The notes beneath the pieces are model-generated. The model made no database searches and was not told the DNA's origin. It saw only the letters and a program-made list of their open reading frames with translations. A stretch of 64,000 bases of DNA from Epiperipatus broadwayi. Its lineage: Eukaryota; Onychophora; Udeonychophora; Euonychophora; Peripatidae. The stretch lies in NCBI GenBank assembly GCA_028023455.1, contig JAQFVV010006232.1, positions 806,001 through 870,000 on the forward strand, in the 5' to 3' direction. The stretch's first letter is position 1. Each line of letters opens with the position of its first letter. Below, in pieces: positions 47,905 to 59,807 of this stretch. The translations under genes were made by a program, and so were the position numbers.

Positions 47905-50397
47905 ACTTCTTTTTCATGGGCTACAGATATAAATAAAATATTATAAATTAAACTATTTTTTTTGATGTACTTGACAATAAAAAAAGGAATAGGTTTTTTA
48001 TCTTTTTTAATTTTCGGATAATCTATATATACTGATAAACATCTAAAATTTTCATCACATCATAACTCAAGACTTTTCTGTACCAAAAACTCTTTTCACT
48101 AGAGCTATTAACCTTCTTTCAAACAAATCAAATATTGAAGATGAAATAAAATCATATAAGCAATATATTTATAATAATAAAACAATACACCAAACCTTAA
48201 TTCAAATACTAAACAAACAAGAAACAAAAAGAAACAGAATTAACTATTAGTGTTTGAATAGCTACAGACAATACTGGATGTATTCTATGACATTATAATA
48301 TAACGATAAAATACACTTTTCAAAAAATTTAATGAAATTATAACCAAGCCTAAAGACTTAATTCCTCTTGAAGCCCGTGCATTTATGAACTCCATATAAG
48401 TATGAGCAATCATCACATGAGTGCTAAAAGAAAAGAAATTATTAACGCAGTTAAAACACTTATCATCATTAGCACTATCTTTTTGTGATATAGATACAGA
48501 TCATAGTATTGATTTTTCTAACATGAGAATCTGTCCAAATGTGACACTCTCGAGCAATGTCAGATCAAAGAAGCCATTGAGATCTTTAAAAGACCAGATT
48601 ATATCAACAAATATAATAATACATGCAAATTACCTTTTACTTGGAATTTTTTTAAAAACTCATTTTATTTCTGTTTTCTATTAAGCTTTCATTATTGTTA
48701 AACATCAATATTTATTGCCCTTCTACAGTTATTTTATAATATTTGTTACCCAGTTGATGACCAGTATGACCTGATCAAAATGTTGGTTTATTTATATATA
48801 TTTTCATAAATTATACATGGATATATCCAGATAATATTTCATTTATATATATATACCTACACTTGAATGTGTATTGTTTTATAATATTGTTTACACATGA
48901 GCACTTTGTCCTAGCAAGAAAATCATGATAGTAATTTTTTAATTTGATGCTGACTAGTAATTTAATCTTGAATTGATGTATTTGATATATATATATAAGA
49001 AATTAAAATTCCTTGTGTAATTTTATAAATAATTTTGAGTTATAACAACAATGCTATAAAGCAATGTATCAATCATAAACAGGCATTGCAAGCTGAAATT
49101 ACACCTACAAATTATATTTGTCTGAAACACTTTAAGTCAAACTTGTTTTTTTAGCTTATTATAAAAAATATATAACAACTGTAGATCAGGCAGTCGTATT
49201 TATATATGTAGAAGTTGAACAAGAATTTTCCAAATATTTTCATGATCACAGCTCAATTTAATTTAAACAAATACTATGTCTATTTTAATTTAATGCTTTG
49301 CTTCATTATTATCAAACTGAAATTTACACATGAAGGTATCTAGAAAAATGTTATTAAATTTTTCAAGTTTACATTTATATACATGTAAAAAAAAAAAAGT
49401 ATATATATGTGGCAGCAAAAAGAAATTTCTCTCTTTGAGAATACAAATTTGGTTAATCGCTAATGTTCTAACTTAATATTTTTACCATTGCATTTTTAAT
49501 TATTATATGATTATTCACATAGGGAAAAATATCCACAGATTGCACATTAACCTATCTAAAACTGCTCAGATTAGTTTATTAATGTTTGATTGGAAATTAA
49601 GATAAGAAAATGTCATGATTTTACTTCTCAGATATCTAAGGTATTTCAAATGAAATATCCATTAGGGTTCTTAATAGCAAAATATATATTTGCATCTGGG
49701 TATGTGGAAGTTCTTAAAAAAATTATATTTTCAAAAATAAATGTTGTTTTTATATTTCAACACTATAACACTTTCAGTGAAAATGGCATTTGGTGACTGA
49801 AGGCATAAGGTAATAAGAATTATAAGTTATGGGTAGAATTTATAATATGTTCTGCATGGTTTAGTGCAATAATAAGTAACAAACTCTGGAGCTTAAGGGG
49901 TTTGCCAAGAAAAAAACTAATTGATTATTTATTTTTACCTACTATTATTCAAATGAAAGACATTTATTGAAGTTAGAAAATAAAACTTATAATATTAGCT
50001 ATATCACTGTCACATAATGGTATTAGAGGGAAGATTTGAAAAGCTCTCATTTTACAATAAAAATGCAAATATCACAAACAAATATGGAATGGACATTATA
50101 AATAAAAAATGGAACAGCAAAATTGTGAAAATCAATGAAATAGCAAAAAGAATAGTCAAATTAGTTATCCAACTTAATGAAAAGTAAAGCCAAATGAAGA
50201 TCATTCAAGTTAATGCTCACAATAAATTTTTATTTTGGTGAAGAAATTAAAGACTTTTATATGGATGTATACATTTCTTTTGTATAAAGCAAATAACATT
50301 TAATATTACAAAACATTTTCATAATAAAAATTATGAAGTAATTGAAATGTGAATGAATTGTGGGAAATTTTGGATATGGACATATAAATCAGAGGGA
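47905..50397. other. AT-rich DNA without recognisable genes
   Basis: Short ORFs at 48421-48684 and 49590-49796 have no motif. The region 48060-48240 reads weakly like the helical linker of a PLE protein (TLFTRAINLLSNKSNIEDEI), too little to call. Confidence 0.45.
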
Positions 50398-50557
50398 AAG
50401 CCAATAAACATCACATGATCCCCATTTCTTATGCTTGCTTATAATTGTTATTAAAACAGACAAAACTCTCCATACGTATTGCCACTCAGTGCAAGCTAGA
50501 GTAATCAATGGATGCCAGAAGGCTTGTGTGCAAAATACCCATCTTGTGCCTACTCAT

Positions 50558-50612
50558 CCAAAATCCCCAGATTAGTTTCTGGCTAATGACCTTCATCAGT
50601 GAGGAGCCTTGG
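50558..50612 (-). ncRNA. Hammerhead-like ribozyme motif 1
   Basis: On the minus strand: CTGATGA (50593-50599 complement), a short stem GGT/GCC, then GAAAC, then TAATC. The flanks TCCTCA before and TGGGGA after the core pair over six positions (one G-U), and CCAA pairs with TTGG further out, giving an interrupted helix I. The cleavage triplet would be ATC. An A-A mismatch at the base of helix II weakens it. Confidence 0.45.
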
Positions 50613-50912
50613 ATCTGAGAGCACTGCAGCTAGATCTTAGGATCTAATGCAACCCTCCAGCAGCCACCTTTTATCTCTACTTAACTACAGAACTATAAGG
50701 CTTAAATTGAAAACTACAATTTTTCAATTCAAGTTCATCAGCTTATATAGTCATATAAGCCTGAACTCAGAACAGTACCTATACATTTTGGTGTCTTTGG
50801 TTCTTTAATAACCCATAGCCATCACTATCCTATTAGGCAGGATTAGTTGTAAGCCAATAAACATCACATGATCACTATTTCTTATGTTTGCTCTTAACTG
50901 CTATTAAAACAG

Positions 50913-50962
50913 GGCTCCTCATTGATAAAGGCCACAAGCCAGAAACTTGTCTGGAAATATTG
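50913..50962 (+). ncRNA. Degenerate hammerhead-like motif 2
   Basis: The equivalent position reads TTGATAA instead of CTGATGA, followed by GGCC, GCC, GAAAC and TTGTC. Two core changes should inactivate it. Confidence 0.4.
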
Positions 50963-51360
50963 GATGAGTAGGCACTAGATGAGGATTTTATGCACAAGCC
51001 TTCTGGCATTCATTGATTATTCTAGCTTGCACTGAGTGACAATACATATAGAGAGTTTTGCCTGTTTTAATAACAGTTACAAGCAAGCATAAGAAATGGT
51101 GATCGTGTGATGTTTATTGGTTTAGAACCAATCCTGCCTAATAGGATAGTGGGGGTTATGGTTGTAATGTACCAGTCATCAAAATGTATAGGTACTGAAC
51201 TGAGTTCAGACCTATATAACTATATAAGCTAATGAGCTTGGATTGAAAATATTATTGTGTTTTAAATTTAAGATTCATAGTTTTGTAGTTAAGAAGAGAT
51301 AAAAGATGGCTGCTAGAGGGTTGCATTAGATCCTAAGATCTAGGTGCAGTGCTCTCAGAT

Positions 51361-51415
51361 CCAAGGTTCCTTACTGATGAAGGCCACAAGCCAGAAACTA
51401 GTCTGTGGATATTGG
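51361..51415 (+). ncRNA. Hammerhead-like ribozyme motif 3, best preserved
   Basis: CTGATGA (51374-51380), stem GGC/GCC with loop CACAA, GAAAC (51394-51398), loop TA, and GTC (51401-51403). AC pairs with GT to make the two-base helix III typical of PLE hammerheads. Cleavage is expected after the C at 51403. Helix I: CCTTA before the core against TGTGG after it (one mismatch), then CCAA (51361-51364) against TTGG (51412-51415). An A-A mismatch sits at the base of helix II, so activity is uncertain. Confidence 0.5.
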
Positions 51416-51528
51416 ATGAGTAGGCACTAGATGGCGATTTTATGCACAAGCCTTCTGAAATCCATTGATTACTCTGACTTGCACTGAGTGGTAATACGTA
51501 TAGAGAGTTTTGCCTGTTTTAATCTGGT

Positions 51529-52674
51529 TTAGTTGTGAATTTGTGGTAATTTTTGATTATTTTATTGATTGGTTTAACTTTAGGTTTTTAATGTTTACAT
51601 TTATTTATAAGTATGAAAAATTTAGCCACACCCCTCACGCACACACACACCAATAAATAAGGTAAAAAAAGTCATTGATTTTTTAAAATTTATATTACTA
51701 AAAATTTTAAATAAAAAAACAAAAAAAAAAGACGAATAAATATATTAATTTACATAAATATTTATTTTATATATATAATATAAAGATGTACCAAATAAAA
51801 AATTAAAATGTAAATATTGCTTAATTTAATGAGATTTAAAAAATCAGTTTTTATTTCATCAAACTTTTAATTAATATTTGAAGTTAAATTAAAAATAATA
51901 TGGCGTTTTTTAAATTTGAGTCTAATAAATTGTAACTTCATTTCATTATTGATCAATTTCCTGGATAAAAATAGTTTTCATAAAGAATATATCTTCAAGA
52001 GTTAAAAAATATAATTAAGTACACGTTGTCAATGTAAAAATATTAATTACTATGAGAAGTTAAAAACTAATATGGACACATGCTGAATTATGTAGCTGGA
52101 TACGTATCAAATGTATATTTATATGTGCATTGAACATAGAACAAAATTTTTTTTTTTTCATTTAACACATTGAATTTTAATTTTTTGTTAAAATATTTTT
52201 TCCTGACTACCAATAAAAATAGTTTTTTTTTTCAAATACACTATGACTTTACAAGATCTAGAGTCATTTTTTTATATTCTTATAATCAAAAGCTTAACAC
52301 ACCACATATAGTCCTCCAATTTTCAATGTTTATTGCATGTGCCTTCAATTGGCCATCCTTTTAATCTTAAAAAAAAAAAACCTGTATGTAATTAACTGTT
52401 GTATGTCACATATAATAAATGATAGCAATTTAACTCAGTGATTCTGAGTTCTGTGACATCACAGAGCACATGTGGTGAAGCTAGTGTGTTTTAAGTCACT
52501 CTTTTGCAGTTATTTTAAGCAGTTTGCCAGTTTTACATTCATGTGATGGTAAAACACTAAAATTAAAGTAAATATTGATTTATTATTTTAAAAAGAAATC
52601 TAAAGATGTTTGTAATCTATAGAAAAGTATTACAAATAAGATGATAAAAATCTAGAAAGTCACTCTTCTCATAT
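51529..52674. other. AT-rich DNA without recognisable genes
   Basis: Short A/T homopolymers and a small CA run near 51640. The ORF at 52170-52364 is low-complexity Phe/Lys/Asn. Confidence 0.5.
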
Positions 52675-52775
52675 AGTAGTGCTTCTCAGTGCAAGCCATC
52701 ATAATCAATGGATTCTAGTACGGTTGTGCATCAAAATTTCTATCTAGTGCCTATTTGCCCAATATCCCCAAACTA
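52675..52775 (-). repeat. Fragment of the hammerhead-bearing repeat
   Basis: On the minus strand TTTGGGGATATTGGGCAAAT then AGGCACTAGATAG, later AATCCATTGATTATGATGG and CTTGCACTGAGAAG, match the unit at 50.4-51.5 kb. The similarity starts close to the predicted cleavage position and has no CTGATGA or GAAAC upstream. Confidence 0.65.
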
Positions 52776-53179
52776 AAAATGATTGTGAGATTTTTTTGTG
52801 TATTTTCTGTAGTTTATTTAAATATTTATTATTATTTTTATAAAATATTTGCATAAAATGTATTAAAAAGAAATATTTTTATGTTTACACTTAGATTTTT
52901 TTTTTAAAGTATTTTATTTTTAAAAGTACAAATTAAGAAATTCAGGGTACCTATAAAAATAAAACTATGATCAGTATCACTCTGCCAGAAAATATTGTAC
53001 AGAACTTTTGCAATGTTTTAATAATTATAAATTCTGTTTTAAATTCTAAAACACAATTTCACAGCTTTATGGTGGTTTTAACAATAAACCACTTAAATTT
53101 TAGAAATGAAATTCATTTATTAATAATTTCAATATTCTATTTTTTTAATAGTTTTGCAGTAATTGTCCAATAAGAAAAA

Positions 53180-53283
53180 AGTTAATAAACATCACATGAT
53201 GACCATTTTTTATGCTTGCTCATAACTGTTATTATAACAAGCAAAACTCTCTATATGTTTCTCTCGCTTGCACTGAGTGGCTG
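53180..53283 (-). repeat. Second fragment of the hammerhead-bearing repeat
   Basis: Plus-strand text TTAATAAACATCACATGATG, TATGCTTGCTCATAACTGTT, then GCAAAACTCTCTATATG and CTTGCACTGAGTGG corresponds to the end portion of the unit in minus orientation. It could be the rest of the insertion that includes 52675-52775, separated by about 400 bases. Confidence 0.65.
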
Positions 53284-54247
53284 TTTTAAGAAAAAACTTA
53301 CTATTCTCATTATGTATTTCACTTTATTTTTTTATATTTGAAAAGTTCAAATATGATTTTTTAAGGATGCTATTCATTTGTAAAGTTTTATTTGTAATAA
53401 ATCAAGTATAGAATAAACATGTTGCAGAAAACATTGAAGAATTAATCAACAAGTCTTTATTCACATGTTTGAAATATATATGGGATCACACGAGTATGTA
53501 CAGTGGCTACAGATCATTTTATATATTTCTCTATAATTATTACAGACAATTTCTTCACAAAAATTGATATAAAAAAGCTTTTAATTAATTGAGACTTACA
53601 TTCACAATTGGTTTTTCACCTAGAATATTACGTAAATCAAGATCTTCTGAATGTAACTTTTAAATAATGAAAAAAATGAAGGAGCAAACATGGATTTTAT
53701 GCAAAGTCTTAAATAAATTTCTTTTTGCAGACTTAGTAATAAATCCATCTGAATTTAGATTTTCTAGATATTATTTGAGTTTCTTACACAATCCATTATT
53801 ACTGTGTTTATTTTCATTAGAAAAGAATTTAACAACATTTGTCTTATATAGTTTTAATAGTTCAAATACAAAGTTAATTTTTATTTATGCTTAGATGGAA
53901 AATTGAAGCATTTAATAAACTCACATGTGAATCTATCTCATAGTTGGAATCATTACAAATTTCTTTATAACAATTATTAAATACTAGCTGTCAGGAAGGT
54001 AAAAAGTATCCATATAAAATAAGTAAGTTAGTAGCATTACATGTCTTATAAGACATTGCAAAACATTACAGTTATTAACTACAATACTACTAATAACTTT
54101 AGTATTATAATTAATTATAATATTTACTAAGGCTGTAAACCTTAAGAATATGCATGTTTAAATGCAAAGGTAGAGACCTCTACAGGTCTTAACCACAAGT
54201 TTATGATTTGGAAGAAAATTATAATAAAAGTGTTATCTATATATATA
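53284..54247. other. AT-rich DNA without recognisable genes
   Basis: The 75-codon ORF at 53667-53894 has no motif. Confidence 0.5.
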
Positions 54248-54397
54248 TTCACTAGAATAAAAACTACAAAATTTTAAAAAATGCCTGTATAAAATTAAAG
54301 ATTAAAATTCTTTGCTATAGCTAGCTTCGGCATATTCTGCCATCTTTAATTTTATACAGGCATTTTTTAAAATTTTGTAGCTTTTTTCTAGTGAATA
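54248..54397. repeat. Near-perfect hairpin, arms about 54 bases
   Basis: ATTCACTAGAATAAAAACTAC ending TATAAAATTAAAGA at 54302 is answered by TCTTTAATTTTATACAGGCA through CTAGTGAAT at 54344-54397. The loop of about 40 bases contains TAGCTAGCTTCGGC. This is a young foldback element or the ends of a minimal DNA transposon. Confidence 0.75.
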
Positions 54398-54727
54398 TTG
54401 TTATTATACTTATATTATTTGATATTATATATATATTTGAAACAGTCAGATCTATCTATCATCCTGTTTCACCTACTATATTCTATAGTAGTATTTTATT
54501 TCTATACCTATATACTCAAATCCTCATATATCAGACTAATTTTGAAATCAATAATTATGGTTATATATATGTGCACATATGATAGCATACATGCTTGGAT
54601 GCGCATGTATATGTGTAATAAATCAGTGTATTCACACATATGTATTCTTATTTTTTAAAAATATAAACTTTGCTGTATGTATAACCAAAACTAACATATA
54701 TGCAGAAGAAAATATAATGTTAGAGAT

Positions 54728-56614
54728 TTAACCCATAGAGACCTGAATGGCCATTTTTAATTCCCAAAAAAAATTACAGGACCTACAATTTTAAATAAAA
54801 TGTCTAATTTATTACAATAAATAAATATATATATATATACATTTTTATAAAGTGCAAATATGAAAGAATGTTATAAAGCTGATAAAGTAGTCATTACCAC
54901 AAAAAATAATTAAAAAAAATGATATTTTTCACATTTTTAAAATCTTTATTTTTACATTGGTTCACAAACTCTCAATTTTGAAAGGTATAGCCTAAAATGA
55001 CAATTTCATGGACAGCTTCATCACATTCGTCATAAAATGCAGAAAAAAATAATATATAACATGACCTACCTGAGTTACAGATTGTTGGTGTAATGTGGCA
55101 AAAGATGACCATTTCAATTTCGTTTTTCTGCTTGACACCCTGTATGTTCTATTATTGCAAGCAGTTGTTTTTCTAGGCCCTCTATGCAGGATATCTATTA
55201 GAAATGCAAGGTTTTGTGTGGATTAGAAATGCAAGGTTTTAGTGTGGATCAAAAAAAAAATAACAGTAGTAACTTTAGTAAAGTGTAAGTTATGGGGATA
55301 AAAAATAATTACTATATTATTGAAAAATCATGGGCTAAATTATGCATTATTACATAGGAAACCATGATAGCAAAGTATGCTCTCAAATGAATAAAAAGTT
55401 ATCTATAATGAAACGAATAAAAATGTAGTAAATTCTAAGTTATGCATGTAAAAAATAATTACTACATTATTGGAATATCATGAGGGTAAGGGTGAGCTAA
55501 ATTATGCATTATTACATAGGAAACCATAATAGCAAAGTATACTATAAAATGAATAAAAAGTTATCTGCAAAGTATGCTATAAAATGAATAAAAAGTTATC
55601 TACAATGAAATGAATAAAAATGTAAATTCTAAGTTATGCATGTAAAAAATAATTACTACATTATTGGAATATCATGAGGGTAAGGGTGAGCTAAATTATG
55701 CATTATTACATAGGAAACCATAATAGCAAAGTATGCTATAAAATGAATAAAAAGTTATCTGCAAAGTATGCTATAAAATGAATAAAAAGTTATCTACAAT
55801 GAAATGAATAAATACGTAGTAAATTCTAAGTTATGCATGTAAAAGATAATTACTATATTATTGGAATATCATGAGGGTAAGGGTGAGCTAAATTATGCAT
55901 TATTACATAGCAAACAATAATAGCAAAGTATGCTATAAAATGAATAAAAACTTATCTGCAAAGTATGCTATAAAATGAATAAAAAGTTATCTACAATGAA
56001 ATGAATAAAAACGTAGTAAATTCTAAGTTATGCATGTAAAAAATAATTACTATATTATTGGAATATCATGAGGGTAAGGGTGAGCTAAATTATGCATTAT
56101 TACATAGCAAACCATAATAGCAAAGTATGCTATAAAATGAATAAAAACTTATCTACAATGAAATGTATAAAAACAGTAAATAAAATAAAATAAATAACCC
56201 AAAGGAATTACAAGCAATTATTATATATCAGATGATGATGAATACTTACGGGTAATGGGGAATACAAAACCTCAAAATCAAACACATCAACAGAAAAGTT
56301 CGTTAGAATGATAATTACGTTCAGCGGCGAAAATAATTGTTTTCTCCGTATACTTTTTTTATCCGTTGATAAAATCTAGAAAGATAAAAAAAATTTACAA
56401 AATTTTAATAATGTACTTTACAAAAATTGCTATAAAAAATCTAATTTTCATCGCACAGAAAAAAATTTTAGACGTACAAAAAGATAGAAAAATGGCGGAG
56501 AGAAAGAAAAAAAAAGCGTAACTGTGACGTATACGGTTTGCACGCTATTGCGGTCGAAATTGTAAACTTTTTTTAATGCGGAAAAAAGCGGTTTTCGGTC
56601 TCAAAGGGTTTTAA
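54728..56614. mobile_element. Possible piggyBac-like non-autonomous element
   Basis: The left edge is TTAACCCATAGAGACCTGAA. The right edge read inward is TTAAAACCCTTTGAGACCGA. Both have TTAA at the outside, CCC near the end and GAGACC inside, the pattern of piggyBac-type ends (TTAA target, ends starting CCC). The right end has two extra bases between TTAA and CCC. Inside there is a 197-base tandem array and, near the right end, a CpG-containing stretch unlike the surroundings (56310-56600). No transposase frame. The call rests on short ends. Confidence 0.4.
55270..56185. repeat. 197-base tandem array, about five units
   Basis: The marker AATTCTAAGTTATGCATG recurs at 55431, 55625, 55822 and 56019 (spacings 194, 197 and 197), with a shorter first unit from about 55280 that lacks one internal block. 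Within each full unit AAAGTATGCTATAAAATGA then ATAAAAAGTTATCT is itself doubled, so a small internal duplication happened before the array grew. A minisatellite; no coding meaning. Confidence 0.9.
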
Positions 56615-59600
56615 AGCATTATCGATTTTTTTTATTCTAAATATTATTGTAAAGTTAATATAGAAATTATAATATTTCTGCATGTAAAGATAAATTATGC
56701 TTAAATGTGTTACATATAGAGTGAGATGTTTACCAGGTTTTAGATTTGTTTTTCATAAAAATTAATTTAATAAAATTAATCGTTTTCACTATATTTTGAC
56801 CTACTGAAAAGTTATAAGTAAAAATAGATTTTAAAGTAGTTTTAAATAAATTAACCTGGTCAAAATCAAGGGACCCACCTGTAAAAAAATCAATAATTCA
56901 GCAGGAACCTCTGGATTTTCTAAGAATATAGCAAACTAAATTAGAAAAACAGATCTGGAACTAAAATTGGTAAATAAGTTAAGGTCAATGTGAAAGAAGG
57001 GGGGGGGGTCAATATAAAAATTTTATTTTGGCCATTTTAGGATTATTATTGCTATAGTTTATTATTGATAAAGTATTGTGAATAAATTATTCTTAATGAG
57101 CTTTATGGGTAGAAGGGCAATAGACTTGCTTTCTAATCCCAAGAATGGTCTACAAGATGTGGATACACCTGAACCAACAGCCGAGTAGCAGTAAAAGTGA
57201 GAAGACGCCCTAAGCTCAAGCAACCATGCAAGATAACAGAATTTAAAGTGGTAACCAATTTCTGCTTATTTTAAAATGAACATTTTAAACTAAATCTCTT
57301 AATTTCTTAAAGCAAGCTAACTTAATGTAAACGGCCACTTTATTAAACTAATTGAGTCAACTTTCCAAATGTTAATTTCTAAAGCTAAAACTAAATATAA
57401 CTTTTATTTTATCTTTTATGTCAGTCTTGCCTAATTTAACTTTAACTATGAGAAATTAAAGCCAAATTCTAAATTTTCACTTACATGAATAAATTATTTA
57501 TTAATTTTCTTTCTTAAATTAAGACTATGCCTATATTAGTTGAATTATGTATTTGTTTATGCTATGTTTTGTCCGGAACTTTTGTTAATATTTAAAGTAA
57601 TTAGAGAGAAATGATTAGATGTTCTCATAATTGTTTAATTCATCATTTATTAACACACATAATAAATTCCCTTCTGAAAAGAGTAAATATTACATTTATT
57701 CTATATATGTACTTAAGCTGTTACAAATGCTTAAAAATAGATTTGCTTTAAATAAACTATTTCATTAGTATTTAGCAGACATGATAAAATACAGGATAGT
57801 ATTAGTATTTAATCTTTTAATATTTCCAAAATATGATGTAGCCCTCCTTAATTTACATAAATGCCTATATAGATAGATAGCTTGACAGATAGATTTATTA
57901 TATTTCTTTAGTAGCATAATTATAGATGCTATTTTATGAACTGGCTTATGGTGGTTTTATGGAATGAAACTAATGATTTGCATCTTAATTTTATTTATGT
58001 AATGATTTAGTCAGTGGGGGTAAATGTGTTCTTAGGAAGTATATATGCCCTTTACTTCTTGCTGTTACTGTATATATTAAATGGGCTTGGTTTAAGGTCC
58101 ACTCATTTTGTTAGTTTGGACAGCTCTCTTTTCAAAATGGGCTTTGGTTTTAAGGGCCACCCCATTATCTTTATTAGGACTAGAGCATGAGAATCTAGAT
58201 ATCTTATAAGCTGTTCCGATCATCCAGACTAAATATCTCTTATTCACAGCAAGTAGTATGGTCCAAGGGAACCGATTATCTGTAATGAATCCCATGATCA
58301 AGCATGCATTCGAGATGCACAGACTCAGATTATATATTTGTATGAACACCATAGTATCTGAAATCAATCTGAAATCAGACTGCTAGTCACCAGTTTATCC
58401 CTCCATTATAATATTTCAGCATTGATCTGAACTCGAATCTAGTTTCGTAAGTCTATTATCTGTATAGAAATGCGTAGCTTATTAAATGGTAATAGTAGTT
58501 ATAATTCATAAAAATCATCTCTGCAAACTAACTAATGCAAATCTAGTACTCTATAGCATAGCATAATTAGGGCATAGTTAATCATAGATTAAAAGTGAAT
58601 AAACATTCAAAATTGTAATAACAAATATTCACTTGGAACAGCTTGTAACCCATAATATCATCCTCACCTGCGAGTGAAATAATTTCACATATTGCATTTA
58701 ATCTTGTTTTATTTTATTTCATTTTATTTAAATTTTGTCTAATATTAAATTTGATTAAAATATAGTCTCTCATTTTTTGCTCATTATTCATTAGTTAATT
58801 ATTGATTATTACTTAGTTATTTATGAATCACAATCAAAATTTAATGATATCTGTTAATTGAGTCATGTCTACATAGTTATACTTTGTGAAAATATCAGTT
58901 TTAAGTCTTGTGTTCCACCATTGTACTACTGCTGCCATGCGAATTAAAGAAACATGAGTGTAGTCTCATATATGTCATCTGTAAAGTGGTATTTTCCTGA
59001 GCATTGGTAAAGTAGCTGGTTGAGATTGGATTTAAGGTCTCAACAACCTTGCTTCAATCAGCCTTGAAATGATTTATTAAAACTCTGGATTTTGTTGCAC
59101 GAATGTACAGATATGACCATTATGATATATATTGCAATGGTAAACATTCATGGTAAACAAGTTTGAACCAGTAAGCAAAGATATACAAATGTGTACTGGT
59201 AAACATTGATCCAAATAAATATTTACATTAGGTAAAAGATGAATAGTTGAAACAATTTGAATAAAATCATTCAATTCAAATATATATAATATTAATTAAA
59301 CAATGATGATGATAATGGTGATGATTTATAACTTAAGTACAAGTCCTCCTATAATATTTCATTTCTTTTTCAGTTTCAATAAAATAAAATTAAAAAAAAA
59401 ACAACTCTCAGGTACCCCTTCTAATTAGAAAGTTTACTTTTGGAAAACATCAATTTCTGATCATCATCATTTACAAATTAATACCACTATCCTTGCATGT
59501 TTCCCAGTCAATTGCATGAATATTATAAGCATATTTGGATGTTAAAAGCAATAATGTTTGGAATAAGTTTGATAGGTAAACACAAACTAAATAGATTAAT

Positions 59601-59806
59601 AAAAAATAATTTATTAACAATGCATAAATAAAAGCTGTTATGTATAAATTTGCAATTTGTAATAAGTATATAGAATTTTAAATATAATAATAATAATAAA
59701 GGATATTTTTAATTTATTTTAAGTTCAAGATGTTATAATGTCTATAATGTTAAGATATTATCATGTGAAATATTTAAACAGTTCCAAACCCTGATTTTCT
59801 GCTTAT
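56615..59806. other. Unassigned DNA, two less AT-rich patches
   Basis: 57100-57240 (CCAAGAATGGTCTACAAGAT then GTGGATACACCTGAACC) is richer in G and C and may be an old retroelement fragment, but no frame supports it. 58083-58170 holds two tandem copies of ATGGGCTTKGGTTTAAGG-type text about 55 bases apart, and the 91-codon minus-strand ORF at 58092-58367 overlaps it without motif. A run of about ten G lies at 57000-57008. Confidence 0.5.
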
Positions 59807-59807
59807 A

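Larger units (their letters stand above)
50398..51528. repeat. Tandem plus inverted array of a 450-base hammerhead-bearing unit
   Basis: One full unit (50398-50852) and the tail of another (50853-50912) lie on the minus strand. A partial unit from 50913 and another from about 51113 to 51528 lie on the plus strand. The spacing between equivalent plus-strand positions is 452 bases. Shared text includes AATCCTGCCTAATAGGATAG, ATGTATAGGTACTG, GGTTGCATTAGATCCTAAG, CTTGCACTGAGTG and GATGTTTATTGG. No ORF. Each unit has a hammerhead-like core, which fits terminal repeats of PLEs or the small non-autonomous retrozymes derived from them. Confidence 0.8.

Noticed and set aside
48060-48260. Another PLE linker fragment
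   Set aside because: Only one short stretch looks family-like, with stops on both sides and no endonuclease after it.
55270-56185. CRISPR-like array
   Set aside because: The repeats are contiguous 197-base units without unique spacers in animal-type DNA; this is a minisatellite.
58092-58367. 91-codon minus-strand ORF
   Set aside because: It overlaps a short tandem duplication, has no domain and no protein-like pattern.
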